Source: Luzula sylvatica
Taxonomy: Eukaryota; Streptophyta; Magnoliopsida; Poales; Juncaceae
Length of the DNA: 64,000 nt
NCBI GenBank assembly: GCA_946800325.1
Contig: OX326960.1
Location: 16,826,393 to 16,890,392, forward strand
Direction: 5' to 3'
Part shown: positions 22,842-35,042 of the stretch, in pieces
Layout of the letters: the number at the start of each line of letters is the position of its first letter
Numbering within the stretch: position 1 is the stretch's first letter
The notes under the pieces: generated by a model
Seen by the model: the letters and a program-made list of their open reading frames with translations, nothing else
What the model was told of the DNA's origin: nothing
Databases searched by the model: none
Translations under genes and position numbers: made by a program

Positions 22842-23415
22842 AATTATAATATGATTATTTGTCTTAATTTTTCATGTTTTTCACACAAAAATATATTAGA
22901 CACTTTTATTTGAGAATTTTTGGAGTGAGTTTTTTGCACCCCACTTCCAAAAATATGTATTATGTTTTTGAAGTATATGGACAATCTAATTAAAAAATTT
23001 ACTTGAAAAATGAGAAAAAATATTTTTTTCGGTCGTTTGTGTGTCGTTTAACTGGCTCTATCCAATTCTCACGATATTGAAAATTTAGAATTGTAATTCG
23101 AAATAATCATAGACAAAAGGGGAATAAATTTCATGCTGGTATCCAAATAAAATTTTGATGGCATTATTGAATTCTCGTTTTTACATGTGGCAAAAAAAGA
23201 TTGTATAAAGTTTAGAAAAAGAATATGCCCAAATTATAATTCAAATTTCAAAAATAAAACACATATAAACATCATAATTCAAATTAGAAGTGAAAATAAC
23301 ATTTTTAATTCAACAAATTTAATTAAATCCTAATTTTAATCAACATTTAATAATATTTCCAATTTTCAGCTAAATTTATACAACAATTTTAATAATATTA
23401 TGTATATATATATAT

Positions 23416-26194
23416 AGAGAATAACTAAAAAACTTGTACAAGTTAGACCTGTTTTTTGCTTGTAAGTTCCTAGCCATCGGATCCCCATCATGATTTGAGA
23501 AAACCACTCTCCCGTTAATTAGAAAAAATCTCCGTCAAAACCTTCCTTCTCCGTCAAAACCTTCGCTCGCATATGTTCCTCTTCTTCTTACGAGCTGCTC
23601 TCTCAAGGGACCCTCCAGATCGACTCTCTCCAGCGACGCTGCTCTCCCGATGTTCTCTAAGAAGAGGAAGAATGACTTCTCGGAGGAGGTTCGTGCCCTA
23701 GACGTACCAACCACTATCAGAGGACGAACATAGTATAATTGGCGGCCCTGATTTGAGTTTTTTGACCCTGATTTGAGGTGGAACTGGTTAATTGAAGTAA
23801 CGATTTGGACTGGTACGATCAAACGAAGTACCTATTTGGACTGGCTAATTACAATGGGAATCTGCCTGTTGAGAGAGAATTATTCTGGCACCTCACTCAA
23901 ATAGCCAAAGCTATGATGAATCTGCCGAATAGGCTGGTGCACCGCACGTGTTCGATTAAATGCTCTCATGCCTCTTAGAATGGTACTGAACATTCTTTGT
24001 ATAAGACATGAAGATCACTGTTTCTTCGAACATTTTTGTGAAATTTTGCCAAAGTTATCGGGTTTATAACTAATCCTATGTTCTTTTTGTGGTGGCAGTG
24101 TAAATTCGAGGAGGCCGAAGCCAATTACTATAAATGAATCTAATTATAAATGAAGCTCCAAGTACAATGTTTCGATAATAGATCTAAAGAATTCGAATAG
24201 AAGCTCCAATTACTATGTTGCAGAAGTTTCGATTGAATTATGGCATCGTATTGAAAATTCGAAGACGAGAGCCATATTAATCATCATCGAACTCCAATTG
24301 CAATGTTCAGATAATAGATTGATTTCATTAGAAATGAAGCTCCAATTATAATGTTACGAAGATAGACTTGAAGAATGGAGCTCAATTACAATGTCAAAGA
24401 CGTTAGGATCATCGTATTATGGCTAAGATGTTCTAATAGTGATTATGTAGTAGGGTTGAGTAATTAGAGTTGAATATGTTAGTCTTGACTGGTACAATAC
24501 ACACAGTTATTGTATGTGTTTCTATTTGAACTGCTACATGCTTACATAGTGTATAGCGTATAAATGCAAGTCCAACAATTTTAGGGTTGTGTTTGCATTT
24601 TTTATTTTGTATTTTTATTTGCTCATTCACAGTGACCAGATACAAATTACAATACTAGTTCAGTATAGTGCTAATCTTTTAAATGCATTCAAAAACTCCA
24701 ATTAAATAAATTCGCAAATATGACAAACAAATCACAGTTGCCAATACTAATTTTCATTATTGATTAAACGTAAAACAAGTTAAGTTTCTTAACCTTATTT
24801 ACATTACTAACAATACTAGATTACATCTTTTTGAAAAAACAATATTAACTTGCATTTCTTAATCTTATTTCCAAACAAATCGCATGTTCCCCATACTAAT
24901 TGTCAGAAGATAATTCAAATTAAGACTATACTAATACGTCCAACCCTAATTACTCAAATCCTAGTACAAAATCACTATTACAACACATTAGCAATAAATA
25001 CAACTCTTAACACATAGTCATCAATGTGATACGGTATTCACGTCTATTTAGTAACTTCATTTCTAATAATTCAAATTTATTTTCAAAACATTGTAATTGT
25101 ATCTTAATCGGTTTCTTCTCTTCAGATTTTGCACATGCCACTTGAACAAGTATAACATACCCTATCACCATCATAAGCGTGAAAACTACTCTTGGCAAGA
25201 CGAGTACTCTTGATGGCAACGATCTCGGCAATATAGACCTCTTGTTCACTTGACAGATGGCTTTCTGATGTACAAGATATATGTCAACAAAAGAATGAAG
25301 TAAAGCATAAATACATGATAAGAAATTATTGAGAGGACCAAACTACAAAGTTTACCTTAACATTGCTTTGTGATTCTAGTATCCACTTCTCTACTCATGC
25401 GTGTGTGTGTATATATAAACAACACAATTAGAGCCTAATAAAACAAAATAAACATGTAATTACGGCCTAATAAGCCCTAATTTTCTTCCAATCAGCACCT
25501 TAAATTCCTAATAAACCCAAAAGAAACTTAATGAATCATAATTAGCCACATTCAACACCCAATTTGTCAAAACTAGCCCTAATTTATAAAAAATAGCCAA
25601 ATCCGACACCATATCAGTTCAATTTATTGTTGACATGCTCCCAATCAGCACCCTTAATCCCTAATAAACCTTAAATTGAGCTTAGTGAACCCTAATTAGC
25701 GCCATTCAGCACACAATTCGTCAAAACAAGGCCCAATACATAAAACTTCGCCACATTGAGCACCTATTAGTTAAATTGATTGCTAACAATCTCAATTAAG
25801 ACCCAAAAAATCAAAAATCTGTCAATTTGAACGAAGTTAAGAAAAAAAAAATACAGTCAACACGAAAGAAGAGTTCGTGACCAAATTAGTGTTTATTAGA
25901 GAGAAGAGATTTTGCTAACCATGGGCAAGCACTATCCATTGCGAAACAGATGGAGGAAAAGAGAAGATATTTTCATCTTCAGCCCTCTCGTGCGACAGGG
26001 AAGAAGAAAAGATGCTTTCGAAGAGAAGAAAAATGAGGAGACGTGCTAATCTTTTTAACGGAGGCTGTAAATTGACGGATGGTTGTTTGGTTCACGGAGG
26101 TGTTTTTCAGCACGCATCTTAAAGCACATCCAACGGTAAAATATTTACAAGCAAAAAGTAGGTCTAGCTTGTACAAGTTTTTTAGTTACTCTCT
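23416..26194 (-). mobile_element. Long-TIR element E1 between TA tracts (2.78 kb, non-autonomous)
   Basis: The left end reads agagaataactaaaaaactt and continues gtacaagttagacctg. The right end read inward is agagagtaactaaaaaactt, then gtacaagctagaccta. The imperfect inverted similarity extends about 70 bp and includes a subterminal tttttgcttgtaa and a ccgtyggat-like motif. TA tracts flank both ends. No transposase ORF is visible. Its right half, reverse-complemented, is similar to the left half of E3, so E1 is the same family in the opposite orientation. It contains a roughly 130-bp internal direct repeat (about 25460-25610 and 25640-25790) and an exon-like patch at about 25120-25262 on the minus strand. 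At the equivalent point of duplication copy 1 (near 10670) nothing is inserted. Confidence 0.75.
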
Positions 26195-26214
26195 ATATAT
26201 ATATATATATATAT
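26195..26214. repeat. (TA)n tract between E1 and E2
   Basis: A 20-bp pure TA microsatellite is the only sequence between the two TIR elements. Confidence 0.9.
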
Positions 26215-28361
26215 AGAGAAAAGCTAAAGTACTTAATTAAGTATTCTGTTTACTGTACTTAAGAGCTTTTAACGGTCCGATTGAATTTGAGATTACTTTG
26301 ATGTGAACTTGGTGATAGACGGAAAAAATAGTGTCTTCCTTCCGTTAGCCACGTCTCATGATTTTGTTTCCAAAACAATCATCTCCACAGCCATGGCACA
26401 TTTCTCCTCTCTCTCCAAAAATCAGCAGGGTCCTTCCTCCTCTTCTCTAGTCGCCGACAGAAGCTTCTTCTCCCTGTACGGCTCGCATCTGATCTATCTA
26501 CGCTTCTCTCATGTATGGCTGGCCTCTCCCCTAACGTCGCTTCTGCCTCCCCATTTGTTCGTCCCATTTCTCCTTTCTCTCTCCACCCGCAACTCTTTAT
26601 AAAAAAATATGTTTTTGTGTCATCTCCGAGCTCTAATTCTGAAGTTTTCAATCAATTCCATCGAAATTATCTGAACTTGATTATTTTCCCACTGCCTTGA
26701 CTGAAATTCAGAAGGTATTGAGCGTTTGGTCTTGTTACATGTTGGTTATTAGCAATCAGCTATGAAATTAAGTACAAAATAGAATATAAAAATTTTGGGA
26801 TCATAATTTATTTTACATATACAGATTCTGATTTCGTTCCTCTCAAGATGGGTTCTCACATAATTTTTTTCGAGTTTTGGAGGCTGAAGAGATCAACACG
26901 TCTTGAAGGTTGAAGAGATACACACGTCTTGAAGGCTGAAAAGATACACGTTTTTAAGGCAGAATACATCCACGCGTCTTGAAGGCTGGAGAGATCAAGG
27001 TGTTTTTAAGGCTGAATACATCGACGCGTCTTGAAGGTTGGAGAGATCAAGGTGTTTTTAAGGTCGAATATATCGACGCGTCTTGAAGGCTGAAGAGATC
27101 GACGCATCTTGAAGGTTCTAGAGATCGACGTATCTTGAAGGCTTGTCCAGTCTTGTGAAGATTATGAATGGATAAAAGGGATATCTTAGACCAAGTTGTT
27201 TGTTTTTGTATTATTCAAACGGTACAAGAAAATTCAAACGGTACAAGATTGTGAAGATCAAGATGTCTTAGGCCAAGAAATAAGAAATATATTATTGTTC
27301 AAACGGGTGTATGTACAATATAAATTACAATGTCATGATAGATATATTACTGGTACAACAATTTATATACAGTATCTGGGTTCTTTCCATTCAGCTTGTC
27401 ATGGTACAAGAATTGGCAATCTAATAGGTACGTATAACGTGAATAATTATGGGTAATATAAGAGTTCTTTTCCTTCAACATGTACATAATTTGTAAAATA
27501 ATTGGTACACGTAATTTGAATAATTATCGGTACAAAATGTAATATTTTATTCAACATATCATTTCAAAATTCTTCATTACATAATTTACATGTGTACAAC
27601 AGATACATCTTAGTCCAAGACATTCCCTACTTGAGCAATTTATCATTACATCGATACAACAGATTCTTTTGAACAATAACATGCATGTAGATGAACAATA
27701 ACTTAAGCAATTTATCATTATGTCGATCTCTAGAGCCTTCAAGATGTGTCATTCTCTTCATCCTTCACGATGCATCGATATCTTCAGCCTTCAAGACGTG
27801 TCGATCTCTCGAGCAAGAACAAAAATATAACATCATTATATTTCGTCGAGTAAACAAAACGATAGATGAAACAGTTTCGAATAACTCCAAAATCACAAGG
27901 AAAGATTAAACCCTAGATCAACAGTTTCGTCGTGTAGAGAGAGCACAGAGGAGAAACGAGCAGCAGTTTGGGCGAGAGAATCTATTCTGGTGCGAACGAG
28001 AGAGACTAGAAGATCTTATGATTTCAGCAAATGGAAGGGAGGAGTCTGTACATAGCTTTTGCCGGCAACTAGAAAGAGGGATCTCTGCTCTTGGGAGAGA
28101 GAAACAAGAGCAAAGGGAATGAGTCATGGATGTTTTAGAGAAATAAAGAGGAAATGAAATGACTAATGGGCCATCGCTTTGTTTTGGAAATAAGATACAA
28201 AATATAATTGTTTTGGAAATAAAAGTTGTGATGAAAAAAAGGCAAACGGGAGACTGGTTATTCCGTCTATCATCAAAGTACAATCAGATCTCAAATTCAA
28301 TCGGACGGTTAAAATCTCTTAAGTACAATAAGCAGAATACTTAATTAAGTATTTTAGCTTT

Positions 28362-28366
<5 letters not shown>
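26215..28366. mobile_element. Long-TIR / foldback element E2 between TA tracts (2.15 kb)
   Basis: The left end agagaaaagctaaagtactt and the right end read inward agagaaaagctaaaatactt start a TIR that stays recognisable for more than 100 bp (taattaagtattctg, then gattgaatttgagat). Weaker inverted similarity continues inward: tttccaaaacaat occurs near 26368 and inverted near 28206. Short tandem repeats with core gtcttgaaggctgaagagat at about 26875-27140 are mirrored in inverse orientation at about 27720-27815, so the element is largely foldback. No transposase is seen; short ORFs are not conserved between arms. TA tracts flank both ends. Termini share the agaga...ctaa start with E1 and E3 but differ beyond. 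Confidence 0.75.
26875..27145 (+). repeat. Tandem repeats in the left arm of E2
   Basis: About eight degenerate copies of a unit of roughly 30 bp with core cttgaaggctgaagagatc and a cgacgcgt variant. The inverse counterpart is in the right arm (27720-27815). Confidence 0.7.

Positions 28367-28400
<34 letters not shown>
28367..28400. repeat. (TA)n tract between E2 and E3
   Basis: A pure TA microsatellite of about 32 bp separates the right end of E2 from the left end of E3. Confidence 0.9.
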
Positions 28401-28405
<5 letters not shown>

Positions 28406-30955
28406 ATAACTAAAAAACTTGTACAAGTTACTCTTATTTTTTGCTTGTGAAGTTTTAACCGTCGGATCCGCATCACGATCTGTGCAAGCTTTTCAAATAC
28501 ACGCTCCCGTTAATCTTTAACCTCCACTCCCGTTAACTAAAGATGGTATGTTAAATACTTCATTCTTCATCTCCTGCCTTCCTCTTGTGAGCTCTTCTCC
28601 AGACGAACTGTCTTGAGCTCTCAAATGATGCCAATCCTCTCGACGGCTCTTTCAAAGAAAACCAAAACTGGATCTCTTGGACGAAAATCGTATCCAAGGA
28701 ACTCTCTAGACGGTTATATGCTTCCTGTTGTGCTGAGGGTGTGGTGAGGAGGCCAAAACAGGATCTCTCGATGGTTCTATACTTTCAGTTAAATGTGAAA
28801 GGTAATAATTGTTTTTAGTATTTCCATGACCGCATTCCGTTCAGTTTAAGTTTTTGTAGAAGTTTCGATTATATCTTGTGCTGGTTTTATTGATTATTGA
28901 TTAATTTTGTCTAAATTGACTAATTTTGGTTGAATTGGATCTTAATTGAGAATGCTAACTGTAAATTGAACTTGTATGGTGTTGAATGGAGCTATATTTT
29001 ATGCATTGGGGCTGGTTTTGATGAATCAGGGACTGAGTGGGGTCAATTAGGGTTTATTAAGTTATTTTAGGGTTTATTGAAAATATAATGATGTGTATTG
29101 AATGACAAAAAATTAGGCACCATACCAGTTATGATTACTTAGTTAATTTATCTGAAAGTGCATTTTGTTCAATTAATTTATACTTGCATCCCAATTAACT
29201 TATCTGAACTCGTACCAGTATTATTTATTCAATTGTACTATCGGTTGTTTGTATCATTTTATTTGGATTTTCCCTAAGATTTGTTATTGGCTTCTATTTA
29301 ACATATTGAATTCAATTTTATGTTTTGAACCAGTTTCGTGATTATGCGTTTCGTATACTTCATGATAAACATAAAAGAGGACTGGATGCGGAGCGTGAAG
29401 TTGGTATAAAGTTGGGTAGTGTACATCTCAATGAGGTACTCACTTTTTTTTGTAAAATTTTCCAAGAACCTCTCTATGGATTGTAGAAATTACATCTCAC
29501 TCCTTATATGTATATTCATACTTTTAGGGAAGTGTGCGCTTAGAAGGGGTCGAAAGATTCAACAGACATTTATGGTGAAGAAGAAGATGTATGCTATAAC
29601 TCTTCAATGCTTGAATGTTTTAAGTATATGACCTTTTGGGGTCTAATTAATTTGGAGTTCCTATTAGGTTGAACGTGTATGTGTATGTGTTAGTGTGTGT
29701 TGAATTGTGATTGTATGTGTTAGTGTGTGTTGAATTGTGATTATGTACCAAATAAAATTTTCTAATTTAAATTGAAATTGCAGAAATGCATATCGATACC
29801 CATCATATCTTGTATTTAGTTAAAACTATAAGTTAACAAATACATTATTGCTCATGATCAGTAAAATTAATTTCATGAGACCAAAGTACATAACTATTTT
29901 AATTTCAATATTGATTGCCATTTCAGTTCTACAAGCAAGTTTCCAATACACCTTGGTACAACCTCGGTACCAATACAACGACATTTCCACACACACAAAA
30001 AAAAACATCTATAACTTCCACACACAGAGACACGCACACACACACAAACACAAAGACAACGACGTTTCAATACACACACACAACCATCTATAACACCATT
30101 ATATTCAACACTAATCCAAACCGTAAACACATTCAATCGCAAAGATATCTTCCCTAAATACATCCATATTTTTATTTAAAGTTGTCGGCATTATAATTGG
30201 AGCTAGCTACTAAGTCTCTTCTGCACCACCAAAAACACCCTCCCTCCTACAACATTTTATTCGCAAAACACCTTAAGTTTTCTCAAAACTGGCAGGAAAT
30301 CCCGATCCTTTGCTTATGTCTCTGAAAAGCGGGTCCGACAAACTTCCTCTCTTTACAAGCTTCCAAAAGCATCTCCTGAAACTTTTCGACAATTTGGAAG
30401 TTCAATACAATCAGAACCATTTAAAAAATAACAAAATTCGCCTCGACAGCTCAATATCAGTAAGATGCAGACACAAATTACACTCAATTTAGGTATTATA
30501 TGTACATTGAAATGGTATTATACTATTATTCGCAACCTATCAGACCCAATTAACACAATTAGGCTCAATTAAGGTTACGAATAGGCTAATACTCGATCAA
30601 GTATAATATAAAGAGGGACATAGATACCTTAAGACTTGATTCAGGGTCCGGTGCTATCGATTTAGAGATACTTTAAGTTATTGGTTGCAAACCAGATGGG
30701 GAGAGGTTTCGAGGTAGGGAGAGAGGAGTAAGGAGATTGCAAGCCAGATGGAAGGAGAAGAGGACAGGAATCGAAGCTGTAGATGGCGAAAACGAAGCTG
30801 CCGTATATTGGACCAAAATCGTCATGGCCAAGCTTGTTTAAGATGACGAAATCGAAGCTATAGCCTGGCGGAGAAGAGAACAGGAGAGACCCCGCATGGT
30901 AGTCGGGATATTAGGATCCAGATTGGGGTAGGCTTTTGAGCGAAGAACTCAATCC

Positions 30956-30994
<39 letters not shown>

Positions 30995-31168
30995 GAGATT
31001 AGAGAGAGAGAGGTGAGACCTGCGAAAGGGAAGGATGAAATCTCTTTTTTAACGGAGAAGAAACAGGCGTTTGGTACTTGAATCTGCACGTATCACGAAT
31101 CATATCAAACGGTGAAGAACTTACAAACAAAATACACATAGAACTTCTACAAGTTATTTAGTTACTCT
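28401..31168 (+). mobile_element. Long-TIR element E3 between TA tracts (2.77 kb), same family as E1
   Basis: The left end agagaataactaaaaaactt is identical to that of E1. The right end read inward is agagtaactaaataacttgt. Subterminal ttttgcttgtgaag and accgtcggatccg lie at the left, with an inverse counterpart near 31110-31135. Internal sequence 28900-29110 (repeated tagggtttatt words) matches the reverse complement of E1 25440-25800. It contains a 32-bp tandem duplication (gtgttagtgtgtgttgaatt core, about 29675-29740), an AC-rich stretch (29985-30100) and a (GA)n tract (30960-30990). A short exon-like open patch lies at 29331-29430. No transposase was found. Confidence 0.75.
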
Positions 31169-31170
31169 CG

Positions 31171-31734
31171 TATATATATATAATTGGAATTAATCGTCAT
31201 ATATGGTGATTTGTTTTTCATATATAATATTACATTTTCATAATAACAATAAACGTAATTCAAATTCGAAAGATAAAGTAAAACATAAATATCGTGATTG
31301 AATTTTCAAAGTCCAGATAAAAATTAAATCAAATTAAATTACACGGTATAAATCAATTGTAAATAAAATTTTGAGTTTTTGGGTTCAAATTTTGAGTTTT
31401 GGGTCAAATCAATTGTAAATAAAATTGATACAAAAACCAATTTAAACCAGATTATTGGTAAAAAGAGAGTCAAAACTCGGTAAAAAAAGGGTAAATGTTT
31501 CTGTTAACAGAGAAGAGTAATCGAGTCGGTCAACCATCAAATACTGATTAATCGAAATTTGTACAAAAATAGGATAATTCGCGCTACGCGACAAACATGT
31601 CAATTATGTTTTTCATTGTAATATGAAGTAAACAATTTTAATGACAATATCATCTCAAGTAAAATTATTTGAACTCACTTATGTATGGAAAAATTTGGTG
31701 CGGACAAATTCAATGTTTTTTAATATTGTCCTTT
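31171..31734. other. AT-rich intergenic stretch
   Basis: It resumes the sequence that follows F-box copy 1 (aattggaattaatcg here; agttggaactaatcg near 10672). Near 31580 it contains cgcgctacgcgac, which read on the minus strand resembles a Helitron 3' hairpin. No gene is seen. Confidence 0.4.
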
Positions 31735-31750
31735 AACTTATTCTCAAACG

Positions 31751-32241
31751 GCAAGAAACCTCCAAAAAAGAGGGTGGACACATGACCCGACTTGTGCGTT
31801 ATGCTCGGAAGTCTTAGAAGATGCCGATCACCTCTTTGTACGATGTCCGTTCACGAGGGAGATATGGACGGGGATGGACACCACCATTAACATGAATGCA
31901 TTATCGGTGTTGAGCCTTTGGAAGGAGCACCGAAATAAGCTTGCGGTGATGGATGCTAAGCGATGGGACAACATTTGGTTAGCAACGATTTGGACCATTT
32001 GGAGGGAACGCAATAACCGTATCTTCAAGAGAAAAGGGAGGATGCATGCGTTAGTGTTAAGTGACATTAAGGAACAAATGATCCGGTGGCGGATCCTTAG
32101 TGATTAGTGGTTAAAAAATATATCTAATTTGTTCTTTAACCTCCTTACTAGGATCTTTGTAAATAATGAATGTTGTACTCTTTCTTTTATTTATAAAAAA
32201 AATCGGTCCGGGCGCGTATCGCGCTTGCCTTTTTCTTCAAA
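31751..32241 (+). mobile_element. 5'-truncated LINE with 16-bp target duplication
   Basis: Only the 3' end of the RT protein is left. The frame reading from about 31752 (LQKRGWTHDPTCALCSEV, then DADHLFVRCPFTREIW) is the zf-RVT zinc-binding domain of plant L1 elements, followed by a C-terminal tail with TIWTIWRERNNRIF and a stop at 32105-32107. A short 3' UTR and an A tract (about 32193-32200) follow. The flanking repeat aacttattctcaaacg is perfect (31735-31750 and 32242-32257). Oddly, about 40 bp containing a perfect gcgcg-tat-cgcgc hairpin lies between the A tract and the second repeat. It is a different subfamily from the LINE at 46.4-52.2 kb. Confidence 0.85.
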
Positions 32242-32257
32242 AACTTATTCTCAAACG

Positions 32258-35028
32258 AATAGTTATATAAAAAATAATATTCTTTAATATTTTTACAATT
32301 TGGTTTATATTCATTGTTTCTTGTAATTTCATGAAACATTTCTTTTTATAATCTTGTATTTTTTGAGCAATTTTTATGATCATGTTATTTTGATATGAAT
32401 TTATTAATTTGTAACTAATAATTTCATGTCATTATAATTTTACAATTATTTTGAATTATGATAGGAAATGACTTAATTTTGTATCAACAAATAATACACA
32501 TATTAATGTAAATGTATAATAATAATACATATATGAGATAAAACATAATTTTACGAGAAGTTATTTAGTGTAAGTTTATATTTTTAAAAATAACAATACT
32601 ATTTGATCGATGTATATACGTAGAAGTTATTTATGTTTTGGTCAATAAACTATTTTGTTGTTACTTGATTTTACTTTAAAGTTGTTTGAACAAAACACAA
32701 ATATAACCCACTAATTATTATATAAGATTCTTATAATCATAACTTTAACTAATAATTTAAATTGCGATATAGCAAACCAAAATGCTCGGATTGAAATTTA
32801 CAAATGATCGTCGCTATTGCGCGTTATAGTGGCGATACAACGCCGTTATTTAACAGATTGCAGTATTGTGTTTTAGAAAAAATACTGATATTTGCGCAAC
32901 GACGGTGCTATTGCGGCGTAATTTAAATCATTGATTTTACCAAATAATAATCATAATACTTAAATGTATGTATGAATCATGTTAATATGGATGTCAAATA
33001 AACAGAAAATTCAAACAAATATATTTGATGGATTTTAAAATTAAATTTCTACAAATAATATTGATAAATGATGTATGGTTTATAATATTATATATTTATT
33101 TATTAGTATTTCATATATTTGATAGTTTTTTTTATGGACGTCAAAATAAAGAGAAAGTTCAAACGAATATATTCGATAGATTTTTAAAATTAAAGTTTTA
33201 AAAATAGTATTGATATATGATATATGTTTTGTAATATTATATAGTAATTTATTAGTATTTCGTATATAAATTTTTTATTTTTCGTTGTGGTCATATTTAG
33301 TCATGTAACATAATATGGAAATGAAACATTCCAATAGACGTATTTAAACGTAAATCGTGCACAATAATAATTGTTCACGTCATAACAGAAGATGATGTGT
33401 AATTTTTAAAATTTTGAGAATATGATGTAAAATAATAATTATAAAAAAATATTTAGAAAAATTTTGAGAATATGATATAATGTAATAATAATTATAATTT
33501 TTTTTGAGAATGTGATGTAAAATAATAATCACATAAATATTTAGAAAAAAATAATTATAAAAAAGATAATGAATTTTTTGCAACAAATCATATATATGAT
33601 GGTCAAATTGAACATGTGGGTAAATTTGCTGGAGACAAAGGGAAAGATTGGTCATTTTTCACAATAATTTACTTCTTTGTAAGGTTGTGGGCTCATTTTT
33701 CACAATAATTTACTTCCATGTGAAAAATTACTCAGTGATGTTTAATGGGAGCTATGAATTTTTGGTACTAATTTACTTCTTTGTAAGGTTGTGGGCTCAT
33801 TTGAAGTTTGGGTTTGTAGATCAGCCCAAATTAAATTTCACATGGATCTTAAATATTTTAGATCATAATAATCCATGAAGTATATGCATATTTTAGATGA
33901 TAATAATAAGCGCTATTTTTGAAGAATATCTTAGTTTTAGATTATAAGCTGTGGGCATTCAGCTCTAATTCTCACATGGAAAAGTGACAAATTTATAAAC
34001 TTATCCCTACAATTATAATAGCTACAAAAATACAACTATTATTGTTATTATTATAAAATCTATAACTTGGCCCCTCCATGGGGAAATAAATACCACAAAT
34101 CGTAATGTACCGATTATTGTTAGTCACGTGTATGGTTATGTGTTGTAGAACAAAAATAAATTATCGCCCAGTAAGTGGTTATATTAGGCAATTTCAAATT
34201 CTGCACTACGTATGTAAAATATTGTATTAATATAAAAAAATACTGGCCAAACAAAAAATATATTAATAAAGATTACAATTTAAAAAAGAAAAAAATATAT
34301 TGTGCACTCATCGATAGAAAAGAGACACGTGCAGGCTTTTTCTTTAGATGTACGCATTCGAAAACGCACACCACTCCTCATTCGGTTTTACAATTTTTAG
34401 ATTTATGTTATATCTTTTTGTGTTATACTATTTAGATGCATTTTATATCTTTTAGATGTATTATATATTTTTATTAAATATAATATATATTATTTTTTAC
34501 ATGATATTTTTATTTGTTATATTTTTTAGATCTGTGATATCTTTATTTGACTAAAATACATGTTATCCATTTTTTATATTGATGACATACAATTATGTAT
34601 ATATGATATAATTTTTTTATATGAGTAAAATATTTTGTACAATTTTTTCCGACTAGATTGTAGCTTTGTATAACAATTAGAAATACACAATTAAGATTGG
34701 ACAAGTAGGGTCAAAATTGAAAAATCGATGAATGTCCACATGAAAATACACATTCATAGAATTGTGGTTTAAGTTTTGATATTTTGGAAGGGCACTATCA
34801 AAATTTCCCCTTATTATATAAAATTCTGATTTCTTTTGACATTTCAATTTGTTAACATATGCAAAGATTGACTAAATTTAGAAGTTTTTTTTGGTCCAGA
34901 AATATTAATTTATTTATTTGTTATAATAGCCAAAAAGTAGTTTTCTATGGGGCCGGCACAGACACCCCACCATTATCTTGCATCACCAATCTAACTGCCA
35001 TTTTCAATTTCACCATTAATCTTTTCCG
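32258..35028. other. AT-rich intergenic stretch with short repeats
   Basis: No gene is supported. It includes a candidate MITE (32748-32935), three direct copies of a roughly 60-bp AT-rich unit (33408-33550, core ttttgagaatatgatgtaaa) and two copies of a motif with acttctttgtaaggttgtgg (33665 and 33774). Confidence 0.4.
32748..32935. mobile_element. Candidate hAT-like MITE, eroded
   Basis: A GC-containing island (gcgcgttatagtggcg, caacgccgttatttaac) sits in very AT-rich DNA with imperfect inverted ends, taataatttaaattgcg against tcaatgatttaaattacg. A related half-element lies at 37085-37190, ending ctatttaaaacattgg. The target duplication is not clear. Confidence 0.4.
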
Positions 35029-35042
35029 AAATTACTACAATT

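Larger units (their letters stand above)
10985..23400 (+). repeat. Segmental duplication, copy 2 (contains F-box gene copy 2)
   Basis: This is a direct repeat of 2010-10925, enlarged by private insertions: F-box fragment (11835-11960), hAT MITE (12166-12684), SINE (about 12786-12932), a 4.4-kb block (about 15000-19440) with a small gene and several transposons, and a SINE fragment (22770-22841). The block is bracketed by two copies of the sequence found once at 6585-7000. The 3' half (F-box gene and flanks) is the least diverged. Confidence 0.85.

Noticed and set aside
23535..23822. 95-codon minus-strand frame in E1
   Set aside because: It lies in a C/T-rich leader-like segment of the element, shows no domain and has no counterpart in E3.
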